From Roseivirga sp. UBA6052 (GTDB lineage: Bacteria; Bacteroidota; Bacteroidia; Cytophagales; Cyclobacteriaceae), in NCBI GenBank assembly GCA_002427755.1, contig DIYO01000009.1:809296-873295 (forward strand): a stretch of 64,000 bases of DNA, in the 5' to 3' direction. Shown piece by piece: positions 8,697-16,039 of this stretch. The first letter of the stretch is position 1. Each line of letters begins with the position of its first letter. Made by a program: the position numbers and the translations under genes. Under the pieces are notes generated by a model. The model saw only the letters and a list, made by a program, of their open reading frames with translations, was not told the DNA's origin and ran no database searches.

Positions 8697-8741
8697 GTCC
8701 CGAATTCTCGGGACACTCCACCTGTATGGGGGGGTGGATTT
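8697..8741. repeat. Hairpin related to the REP-like element, between convergent genes
   Basis: The core GTCCCGA/TCGGGAC has 7-bp arms and a 4-base loop (8699-8716). It differs from the right hairpin core at 6937-6952 at only two positions. A second inverted pair, CCACC/GGTGG, follows across a G-run. It may double as a bidirectional terminator for the DegT and barrel genes, but T-runs are weak. Confidence 0.55.
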
Positions 8742-8746
8742 CAAAA

Positions 8747-11434
8747 TTATAGATCGAACATTACGCTCATCATGTAATAGCGCTTTTGAATAAAGTATTC
8801 GTAAGTACTAATTAAACTTTGACTGAATGAATCTCTTCTTACACCAGTTGTATTAAAGAGGTTCATACCTTCCACTTTAAACTCCCAAGGGCTTCCTTCT
8901 TTTCTATATCTCAATTCTGCATCTAGAATTTCGAAGTTGCTATTTGGGTTTCCTTGGCTTACATAGCTGTTGTATTGATAGTCAACATCAAAAGTGAAGC
9001 CCTTTAAGAACTCAACTGTAATACCCATGTTAGGCTGGTGGTTTTCGAATTGGCTGCTAACACCTCTACCTTCGTAGCTGCTGAGGGATAGATTGTAACC
9101 TGCATCAACAAATACAGATTTGAACAATGTTGTCGAGAATGTTACGCGATAGTTTTGGGTAAAATTCACGTTCTCATTTGGGGTATCACTTATGATATTA
9201 TTGATTACGCTTCTACTCCAGTTACCTCTTACATTCACTCTAAAGGCATCAAACCTTTTATCTGCACTGGCAAAACCTGAAAGCACCTCATTTGCCGCAT
9301 TGATATTAATAGGCGTATTGACTCTTTCAAGGTTGTTGAACCTTACTACGTTACTCACATCGTCTAATCTTCTATTATAGGTTAAGCCCCCATAAATGTT
9401 GAAGAAGTTATACATGTTAAAATTCGTGTAGTTGAGATTCACACTATGGTAAAGGCTGTTTTGAAGAGTTGCATTTCCACCAAATAAGCTATTGTACCCT
9501 CTAATCATCAATCCTTCTGCCACATTTTCTACATCAGTAAATTGGGCGGTAACATTGTAATTAAGAGATAGTGAATGTGACCTTCTGAATTGGTACTGAG
9601 CATTCAGGGCTGGGAGTAAGAGTGTTTTATCAAAACGTTCTGTTTCCCCATTTTGTCTGTTTTCAACATCGTAGTAATGTAGGTTTAAAGATGGGCTAAT
9701 CACTAAGTCACCTATTTTACTTCTGTATTGAATTCCCGCATAATAATTCTGGAAAGTGTAATCCACCAGATTAATCAACTCGCTTTGATTAATGTCTACT
9801 GTGCTTTCATCGCTTAGTGTTTCAAACAGGTTAGAGGTTAGACGTTGTTTGCTGTAAGTATTACCAACCTTAAAATTGATGTGGTTAGTCTTATTGAGAA
9901 TTCTGTAATAGTTAAGTCTCGATTCTTGACGTTCCGTTTCTGTCTCTCTTACTTGTGTGATGTCAAAAGGACTAGACCCTCCAATTGGAATAATAGAGGC
10001 AAATGGTTGTCCACTATTGATCAGGTTATATTTAGGATCTTGTAATTGGTATTGATAAGAGGTTTCTACCGAATAAACATCTTTCTCGTTTGGTGCATAG
10101 AAAGCTCTTACTTGTTGATCTATTTGAACCGGTTCTTGTGTAGTAAGACCAGAGATGTCATTAGAGATGGTCTCAAAAGTGGAATTCTGCGTACTAGAGT
10201 TTCGGATGTCTGAAATTCTTCCAAAGCCGTTATAATCTATCTGAAGATTTAGATTCGGTGTGTACTTCAAACCTAATTTGAATAAGCCTAGATCACTTCT
10301 GACCCTCTGCTCAGATGTTAGTGTCTCTTGATCTAGATTAGGTTGCAGCACATAAGTTCTTTGCGAAATAGAACCCAATGTGTTATCAACTTTAGATCCG
10401 ATAGCAAAACCAGAAATGGTCCATGATCTATTCGGTGTAAAGTTGTAATTCAATGCAGCTGTTTGGTTATCCAGAGATCGTGCGTTGTTACGTTCAGCAA
10501 ATGGAATTCCCAGAGAGTTTGAACTGGTTTGAAAAGAAGAACCCGCTCCTCGAGAAAGGCTTGATAAACCACCCGTGAACCGGAAAAAGTCTTGAGTGGT
10601 AAATGTTAACTCACCCACATTATTGGATCCTGCAATGAGGTTGATGTTGGTTTTCGTATTGTAGAAAAAACTATTGATTTTAGCCAAGTAACGATCTTCA
10701 GGTCCAATACCTGCCGTAATATCACCGAAGACAATATTGTTTTTGTCTTCTTTTAATTGAATGTTCAGAGCGATTTGCTCACTGTTATTCACTCCACTTA
10801 ATGGTGAAATGTCGTTGAAATTCTGAAGTACCTGAACCTTGTCTACAACATTGGCTGGTAGGTTTTTGGTTGCCAGTTTAGTGTCGCCCTCAAAGAACTC
10901 TTTACCGTTAACGAGTACTTTGCTCACATCCTTTCCTTGAACCTTTACCGCACCGTCTTCTTCAACTTCGAATCCGGGTAAGTCTTCCAAAACATCCTCC
11001 AATTTCCGTTCATTGCCTTGGGTAAATACTTCTGTCTTATAAGTGATGGTATCGCCTTGTATAAGCACAGGCATTTCTGAAACCACCTCAACGTCATCTA
11101 ACCGATTGACATCATTCTTCAGAATGATACCAAAGGGAATATCATTTGATTCTTGAGGTGTAAAAATGCGCTCAAATGGTAGATAGCCTATAAAACTAAT
11201 TTGGATTTTATATGTAACGCCTTTATCTAAAGACATTCGGAATTCACCCTGAGGATTGGTAACACCAAAGGCAGCCATTTTATTCGTTGTAGTATCTATG
11301 GCCAGTACATTGGCGAATTCTAGGGGCTTGCCTATAGAGTCTCTTACTTCTCCTTTTAGGAACACTTTTTCTTGTGCCTGACCAAAGGCTACAAAGCAGA
11401 AGAAGCACGTAACTAAGAGTATATATTTTTTCAT
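8747..11434 (-). CDS. Outer-membrane beta-barrel protein with CarboxypepD_reg-like domain (TonB-receptor-like)
   Basis: Large outer-membrane protein of 895 aa with a clear signal peptide (ends CFVAFGQAQE). Residues ~25-105 form a CarboxypepD_reg-like fold (VFLKGEVRDSIGKPLEFANVLA). A plug-like domain follows (GDTITYKTEVFTQGNERKLEDVLEDLPGFEVEEDGAVKVQGKDVSKVLVNGKEFFEGD region). From ~residue 225 to the end there are alternating aromatic strands of a barrel of the PF14905 type. It differs from SusC by the short plug and by lacking a SusD partner. It lies 28 bases downstream of a GLPGLI gene and is probably the last gene of a three-gene operon with both GLPGLI genes. Role: envelope export or uptake, cargo unknown. 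Confidence 0.9.
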   Translation of the reverse strand: MKKYILLVTCFFCFVAFGQAQEKVFLKGEVRDSIGKPLEFANVLAIDTTTNKMAAFGVTNPQGEFRMSLDKGVTYKIQISFIGYLPFERIFTPQESNDIPFGIILKNDVNRLDDVEVVSEMPVLIQGDTITYKTEVFTQGNERKLEDVLEDLPGFEVEEDGAVKVQGKDVSKVLVNGKEFFEGDTKLATKNLPANVVDKVQVLQNFNDISPLSGVNNSEQIALNIQLKEDKNNIVFGDITAGIGPEDRYLAKINSFFYNTKTNINLIAGSNNVGELTFTTQDFFRFTGGLSSLSRGAGSSFQTSSNSLGIPFAERNNARSLDNQTAALNYNFTPNRSWTISGFAIGSKVDNTLGSISQRTYVLQPNLDQETLTSEQRVRSDLGLFKLGLKYTPNLNLQIDYNGFGRISDIRNSSTQNSTFETISNDISGLTTQEPVQIDQQVRAFYAPNEKDVYSVETSYQYQLQDPKYNLINSGQPFASIIPIGGSSPFDITQVRETETERQESRLNYYRILNKTNHINFKVGNTYSKQRLTSNLFETLSDESTVDINQSELINLVDYTFQNYYAGIQYRSKIGDLVISPSLNLHYYDVENRQNGETERFDKTLLLPALNAQYQFRRSHSLSLNYNVTAQFTDVENVAEGLMIRGYNSLFGGNATLQNSLYHSVNLNYTNFNMYNFFNIYGGLTYNRRLDDVSNVVRFNNLERVNTPININAANEVLSGFASADKRFDAFRVNVRGNWSRSVINNIISDTPNENVNFTQNYRVTFSTTLFKSVFVDAGYNLSLSSYEGRGVSSQFENHQPNMGITVEFLKGFTFDVDYQYNSYVSQGNPNSNFEILDAELRYRKEGSPWEFKVEGMNLFNTTGVRRDSFSQSLISTYEYFIQKRYYMMSVMFDL

Positions 11435-11462
11435 AAAAATTGAGTTTTTGACCTTTTATGGT

Positions 11463-12329
11463 TTACTCTCCGCCTCCAACTTTGATTGTGAAGCTGCTGT
11501 TTGCGCCTCTTCCACCATTGCTATACTTCTTCATCATCTCTTCAGATTTAGCTTCAGTTTCGGCTCTCAATTCTTCTCTTGTTACTTTTTTACCTTTGCT
11601 TGGTCTTTTGATTACTATTTCCTCTTCAGGATTTAATACCACCTTGGTGCATAGGTAATTCGTTGTTCCGTTATTTACCTCTAGAATCAAACCAGGTAGA
11701 CCCCAATAATTTTCGGGACCTTGAGATACAGGGATTTGTGGTGTGTACCACGCTTCAACTTTTATGGTGTCAGTAACAACTTCAGGTTCATTACTTTCTT
11801 TTTCTCCATTGGTTGATGTAAATGAGATCATTTTTCTTTCTCTTATATCGGTATAGATGGCTTTCTGCACCATATAGTCACCAATCTTTTTGGTTTCACT
11901 GGTGATCTCCCACTCTCTAACTTCTAATTGGTCGTTAACTAGAAAAGGCTTACTAAACACCTCTGTTTCTCTTAAGTATAAATTATCAGCAGTGTTTTTA
12001 TAGGTTACGCCACCACCTGTAGACATTCTAATGACAACGCCTCCTGATTGGGCAGTTGCGGGCCCACCATCTAAACTTTCCTCTTCCTTCCAAACAGATT
12101 CAGTAAGGTTGAAGGTGAGTTCGTACTGCTTTTGGAATTGCTTTTTCATTTGAGCTTGAAGTTGCTCTTGCATGGCAGGAGTCATCCCATCTCCTTTAAT
12201 CTCGAAGCCTTTCATATCACGAGCAGATTGATAGTATGCTTTTCCTTGAAAGTCTTGTGCTACTAAACTTACTATTGTAGCCATGAGAAGGCTGAATACG
12301 AGTGTAATTCTTTTTCTTAATGTTGTCAT
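11463..12329 (-). CDS. GLPGLI family protein 1
   Basis: Secreted protein of 288 aa with signal peptide (cleavage about LVAQDF). The diagnostic motif appears as YWGLPGLILEV near residue 215, preceded by VEAWYTPQIPVSQGPE. The family is specific to Bacteroidota and has no established function; members commonly sit beside outer-membrane barrels, as here. A charged helical tail (GKKVTREELRAETEAKSEEM) follows and is shared with the second copy. Upstream lies the triple GTTAAC repeat. It is transcribed toward the barrel gene, so one mRNA for both is likely. Confidence 0.93.
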   Translation of the reverse strand: MTTLRKRITLVFSLLMATIVSLVAQDFQGKAYYQSARDMKGFEIKGDGMTPAMQEQLQAQMKKQFQKQYELTFNLTESVWKEEESLDGGPATAQSGGVVIRMSTGGGVTYKNTADNLYLRETEVFSKPFLVNDQLEVREWEITSETKKIGDYMVQKAIYTDIRERKMISFTSTNGEKESNEPEVVTDTIKVEAWYTPQIPVSQGPENYWGLPGLILEVNNGTTNYLCTKVVLNPEEEIVIKRPSKGKKVTREELRAETEAKSEEMMKKYSNGGRGANSSFTIKVGGGE

Positions 12330-12372
12330 GATTGCAAAATTTTGATGTTACAAATGAAAACAGATGAAAGGA

Positions 12373-12411
12373 AAGCTTGAGTTAACCAGTGTTAACGAGT
12401 GTTAAGCTTGA
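12373..12411. promoter_or_regulatory. Triple 10-bp GTTAAC repeat upstream of GLPGLI gene 1
   Basis: Three hexamers lie exactly 10 bp apart: GTTAAC at 12381, GTTAAC at 12391 and GTTAAG at 12401. They are flanked by a direct octamer AAGCTTGA at 12373-12380 and 12404-12411. The nearest edge is 52 bases before the GLPGLI 1 start. The same array, with only two differences over 26 bases, occurs at 13209-13234. A head-to-tail array with one-turn spacing is how OmpR/PhoB-type regulators bind; a gene for such a regulator lies 2.4 kb away. Confidence 0.75.
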
Positions 12412-12415
12412 TCAT

Positions 12416-13189
12416 TCAGCCTTTTTTGCCCGTTTTTTTGTAGCGTTTGTACATCTCTTTAGTCTTGTCATCAACTATTTTCTCTAGCTCAGCTTCAGTT
12501 ACTTTCTGTCCTTTGTTCGGTATCTCAATGCTGAAGTCTCCTGCTACATTGAGCTCAACACGTTCGCAGGTGTAGCTGACATTTCCATTCTTTATTTCCA
12601 AGATCAAACCCGGTAATCCCCAATAATATTCTGGACCACTTGAAATTGGGATTTCAGGAGTGAACCATGCTTCTACGGTTTTTTTCTTGGTTTGCATTTC
12701 ACTTTCACCAAAAGCCAAAGTCTCTACTTCAATGGTGTATACCGCTTGTTGTGCAGTGTAATTACCGATCGTTTTTGTTTCTCCTGTCAGTTCCCAAGCG
12801 CGTAATTCCAAGGGTCCGCTTACTAAGAAGATCTTATCAAAAGCTTCTGTCTCTAATTTGTAAGATTGATCTGCCAAGTTCTTATAGAGAAGCCTGTCTT
12901 GTGATTCATCCCATGCCCACTTATCTCCTTTACCACCAGCGACTGCCAAAGCATCTACCTTTGTCCAACTAGATTCTTTTAGAGTAAAATTCAACTGATA
13001 GGTCTTTCTCGAGGATTGACTTAATTGAGACTTGAGCGCAGCCATTTCATTCGCACCCATATTTTTTTCCTTTTCCCAATCCACAACGGCATAGCTATTA
13101 TTGTATTTATAGAAAGCTTTGCCTTGAAAGTTTTGTGCGTTTAAGGAAATGGTCAAGCAAGTAATGAAAAGAACAACTAAGGACTTCAT
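12416..13189 (-). CDS. GLPGLI family protein 2
   Basis: Second, diverged GLPGLI paralogue of 257 aa with a signal peptide (SLNAQNFQGKAFY). The motif reads YYWGLPGLILEI near residue 205 after WFTPEIPISSGPE. Like copy 1 it ends in a charged helix (GQKVTEAELEKIVDDKTKEM). Both copies open with the same QNFQGKAFY/QDFQGKAYY mature start, so they arose by tandem duplication. It is divergent from the sensor kinase gene, and the shared intergenic region holds the triple GTTAAC array. Function unknown; a periplasmic or surface partner of the barrel protein is the simplest hypothesis. Confidence 0.92.
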   Translation of the reverse strand: MKSLVVLFITCLTISLNAQNFQGKAFYKYNNSYAVVDWEKEKNMGANEMAALKSQLSQSSRKTYQLNFTLKESSWTKVDALAVAGGKGDKWAWDESQDRLLYKNLADQSYKLETEAFDKIFLVSGPLELRAWELTGETKTIGNYTAQQAVYTIEVETLAFGESEMQTKKKTVEAWFTPEIPISSGPEYYWGLPGLILEIKNGNVSYTCERVELNVAGDFSIEIPNKGQKVTEAELEKIVDDKTKEMYKRYKKTGKKG

Positions 13190-13202
13190 GCTATACAGTT
13201 TG

Positions 13203-13234
13203 GTTAAAGTTAACCAATGTTAACGTGTGTTAAG
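13203..13234. promoter_or_regulatory. Triple 10-bp GTTAAC repeat between GLPGLI 2 and the sensor kinase
   Basis: GTTAAC at 13209, GTTAAC at 13219 and GTTAAG at 13229, with an additional GTTAAA at 13203. The edges lie 14 bases from the GLPGLI 2 start and 38 from the kinase start, so one array could govern both directions. On the minus strand it overlaps a -7-like TAACTTTA, which would fit repression or promoter-proximal activation. Near-identity to the array at 12381-12406 argues for one binding protein. Confidence 0.75.
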
Positions 13235-13262
13235 ACTTTGCCAATCAGCATTTTGTAAGCTG

Positions 13263-13270
13263 TATATTTG
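13263..13270 (+). promoter_or_regulatory. Bacteroidota -7 element (TAnnTTTG) at the sensor kinase start
   Basis: TATATTTG matches the Bacteroidota -7 consensus exactly and ends one base before the ATG. A TTTG 22 bases upstream (13237-13240) could serve as the -33 box, slightly wider than the usual 19-21. If used, transcription would begin at or inside the start codon, or translation would begin at the second ATG. Confidence 0.45.
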
Positions 13271-13271
13271 A

Positions 13272-14765
13272 ATGATGAACGCGAAGAAATTCAAGAGAAT
13301 TATTTACCTGATTTCAGTAACAGTGCTTTTTACTGTTGCGATTCAGGTATATCGTAACGTTCAGAATTACCAAGTGAATAAGCAGCGCTTTATGCTTGAT
13401 GTACAGCAAGCACTAGACTTAGCTGTTGAGAATTATTATTCCGATAGAGCAAAGCGCGAGGTTAAAATTTTTACAACGGAGAGTTTTAGTCCTGATAGCA
13501 TTGAACATGACAGTCTCAAATGGCAGATTGAAGGATTGACTATTGCGAGTGATACTGGTAGTACCGTTGTAAGACAAGTAGCCAATTTTCGCAATCATGA
13601 GCAGATGGGTAGGTTTCTCACCGACTCATCTAATGCTAACATTCAATTGAATATTAACAATGCGGTCAGCATTGATACGGTAAGTAGCTTTCAAATCACT
13701 AATCGCGTTCAACTTATGCTTTCCGATTCCTCTGAATTGCGAAATATGGCCAAGAAAATATTCTTGTCATTGGTTAATACGAGCTTAGACTTTGAGGAAC
13801 TCGATACCTTTTTGGTTAGAGAATTAGACAGAAAGAAAATAGAGATGGGGTATCTCTTAATACATAAGACGAGAGACAGTGTTTTCTACTCTAGTGATGA
13901 TAGAGATGTATTTCAATTGGCCACGAACTCAAAGTCTACTTACTTACCAAGAGACCAAGAATTAGGTATTGAGTATGAGAATGCTTCGCTCATCATTTTG
14001 AAAAGAGGCATGCTCGATTTGATCATCTCGCTTCTGATTATTGCAACCGTGGTAGGTGCTTTGCTTTATCTCTATCGAATAATTGCTGAACAAAAAGAAT
14101 TGGCAGAAATCAAGAATGATTTGATTAGTAACATCACTCATGAATTTAAAACGCCAATTGCAACTATTTCTACGGCTATAGAGGGCATCTCTAATTTCAA
14201 CAAGGCCAACGACCCAGAAAAGACAGCCAAATATTTAGATATATCCAGTGGTCAACTGAAAAAATTAAATGGTATGGTGGAGAAGCTTTTGGAAACAGCT
14301 ACACTAGATTCTGATGAACTCGACTTATCACTCGAACCAGTTGAACTCGTAGTGTTTACACGTCAGATCTTTGAACGCTTTCATCTATTAAAGGGAGAGA
14401 AAGAGTTGAGTTTTGAGACTTCATTGGTAGATCTCATTAAGGAGGTAGATGCTTTCCATTTGGAAAATGCTATTTCGAATTTGATTGATAATGCTTTAAA
14501 ATATGGAGGGAATAGAGTTTCTATTAATCTTGGAGCCGTGAATGATAGGGTTATTTGGACAGTTACTGACAACGGGGGAAACTTAGATAAAGCACAGCAG
14601 GCTAGAATATTCGATAAATTCTATCGTGTGCCAACAGGTAACTTGCACGATGTGAAAGGCTTCGGTATCGGTTTATATTACACCAAGAAAATTGCCGAAA
14701 AACACAATGGGTCAATCGACTTAGATGTGGTAAATGATAATACCATTTTTACTTTGAGTATATAA
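13272..14765 (+). CDS. Membrane sensor histidine kinase (HisKA type)
   Basis: Intact sensor kinase of 497 aa. Membrane segments lie at ~10-28 and ~248-268 and bracket a ~220-residue periplasmic sensor domain with no recognised fold. The HisKA box NITHEFKTPIATIS places the phospho-acceptor at His290. The ATPase domain has the N box LIDNALKYGG (Asn407), VTDNGG at 431-436 and GFGIGLYYTK from 463. The stop overlaps the start of the response regulator by one base, so the two are translationally coupled. Divergent from GLPGLI 2 through the shared operator, so it probably senses an envelope signal and controls that operon (inference). Confidence 0.95.
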   Translation: MMNAKKFKRIIYLISVTVLFTVAIQVYRNVQNYQVNKQRFMLDVQQALDLAVENYYSDRAKREVKIFTTESFSPDSIEHDSLKWQIEGLTIASDTGSTVVRQVANFRNHEQMGRFLTDSSNANIQLNINNAVSIDTVSSFQITNRVQLMLSDSSELRNMAKKIFLSLVNTSLDFEELDTFLVRELDRKKIEMGYLLIHKTRDSVFYSSDDRDVFQLATNSKSTYLPRDQELGIEYENASLIILKRGMLDLIISLLIIATVVGALLYLYRIIAEQKELAEIKNDLISNITHEFKTPIATISTAIEGISNFNKANDPEKTAKYLDISSGQLKKLNGMVEKLLETATLDSDELDLSLEPVELVVFTRQIFERFHLLKGEKELSFETSLVDLIKEVDAFHLENAISNLIDNALKYGGNRVSINLGAVNDRVIWTVTDNGGNLDKAQQARIFDKFYRVPTGNLHDVKGFGIGLYYTKKIAEKHNGSIDLDVVNDNTIFTLSI

Positions 14766-15442
14766 TGAGCAATCCTAAGATCTTACTGGCTGAAGATGAA
14801 TTAGCACTAGGCACCATCGTAAAAGAGAGCTTAGAAACACGAGGGTTCGAAGTGCTCTATGCAAAAGATGGTGAAGAAGCGAAATCCATTTACCTCAATT
14901 TTAAACCACAGCTTTTGGTGCTTGATGTAATGATGCCCAAGAAAGATGGACTTACACTGGTGCAAGAAGTGAGACAATTGGATGATCGTGTTCCAATCAT
15001 TTTTCTGACAGCGAAATCTAGAACAGAAGATGTGGTGGAAGGATTTGGTTACGGTGCCAATGATTATCTCAAGAAGCCCTTCAGCATGGAGGAGCTCATT
15101 GTTAGAATCCAGGCATTGCTGGATAGAAAAACAGGAAGCGATGCTTCTGAAGATGCACAAATTGGCAAGTACCTCTTCAACTTTTCTAAGCAAACATTAA
15201 GTTTAGAAGGAACTGAGATTATGTTAACGCACAGAGAATCTCAACTCTTGAACGAGTTATATAAGCATAGAAATGAGTTGACCGATAGAGCGCTCATACT
15301 CAACACGCTTTGGGGAAATGACGACTTTTTTAATGCGAGAAGTATGGATGTTTTCATAACTAAATTAAGAAAGAAGTTAGCCGCAGACGAATCTATTCAG
15401 ATCGTAAATGTTCGCGGATATGGTTATAAACTAATATGCTAA
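14765..15442 (+). CDS. OmpR-type response regulator transcription factor
   Basis: Response regulator of 225 aa. The receiver domain (1-120) has the acidic pocket LLAEDE, phospho-acceptor Asp54 in LVLDVMMPKKDG, and FLTAKSR plus NDYLKKPF supplying the conserved Thr and Lys. The C-terminal winged helix (about 130-225) shows the Trans_reg_C pattern (LTHRESQLLNELYKHRNELTDRALIL and then SMDVFITKLRKKL, VRGYGYKL). Cotranscribed with the kinase. DNA-binding domains of this type recognise direct repeats spaced 10-11 bp, exactly what is found twice upstream of the GLPGLI genes. Confidence 0.96.
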   Translation: MSNPKILLAEDELALGTIVKESLETRGFEVLYAKDGEEAKSIYLNFKPQLLVLDVMMPKKDGLTLVQEVRQLDDRVPIIFLTAKSRTEDVVEGFGYGANDYLKKPFSMEELIVRIQALLDRKTGSDASEDAQIGKYLFNFSKQTLSLEGTEIMLTHRESQLLNELYKHRNELTDRALILNTLWGNDDFFNARSMDVFITKLRKKLAADESIQIVNVRGYGYKLIC

Positions 15443-15471
15443 TATATGCTCGCTTCGTATTTTAGCATGGC

Positions 15472-15969
15472 ATGTCAGACTTCTACGAGCGAAAGCCCAA
15501 AAAGACTTACGATAAAAAAACAGCTCAACTAAAAGCGGCTGATTTTTGTGCCTATCAAGAAAGGTCTCAGCAAGAGGTACGGGATAAACTCTATGGTTAT
15601 GGCTTACATTATGATGAGGTAGAAGAAGTGTTGACCAACCTGATTGTCGATGGCTTTATTAACGAAGAGCGTTTTGCCAAGGCCTACATTGGTGGTAAGT
15701 TTAGAATGAAAGGCTGGGGCAGGCGAAAGATTTTGCAAGGTTTGAAACAGCATAAAGTATCTGAGTATTGTGTCAAAAAGGGACTACAAGAGATTGAGCC
15801 AGAGGCTTACTACCAGACGCTTCTTAAGCATACACGGAAAAAATATGATTCACTTGGCACCAGTTCAGAGTACATCTTAAAGGGAAAGCTAACACAGCAT
15901 TTAATTGGTAAAGGATTTGAAATTGATCTGATCAAGGAGGCAATTGAAGAAGTATTGGCAACCGATTGA
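15472..15969 (+). CDS. recX: Regulatory protein RecX
   Basis: Small helical protein of 165 aa with the RecX three-helix repeat pattern: RSQQEVRDKLYGYG, LIVDGFINEERFAKAYIGGKFRMKGWGRRKIL and the terminal repeat QHLIGKGFEIDLIKEAIEEVL. Known family members bind and modulate RecA filaments. No recA is in the window, which is usual for recX outside gammaproteobacteria. It starts 29 bases after the response regulator, with a -7-like TATTTTAG just upstream, so an independent promoter is likely. Confidence 0.88.
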   Translation: MSDFYERKPKKTYDKKTAQLKAADFCAYQERSQQEVRDKLYGYGLHYDEVEEVLTNLIVDGFINEERFAKAYIGGKFRMKGWGRRKILQGLKQHKVSEYCVKKGLQEIEPEAYYQTLLKHTRKKYDSLGTSSEYILKGKLTQHLIGKGFEIDLIKEAIEEVLATD

Positions 15970-16039
15970 GTCGGCATTTATAGTTTCTTTTCTTCATTTA
16001 AGCTGAATTCAATATTTTCCACTTTCAAATGATTCAGCT

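Noticed and set aside
15443..15471. Possible continuation of the two-component operon into recX
   Set aside because: The gap is short, but a -7-like TATTTTAG precedes recX and the functions are unrelated, so cotranscription was not asserted.
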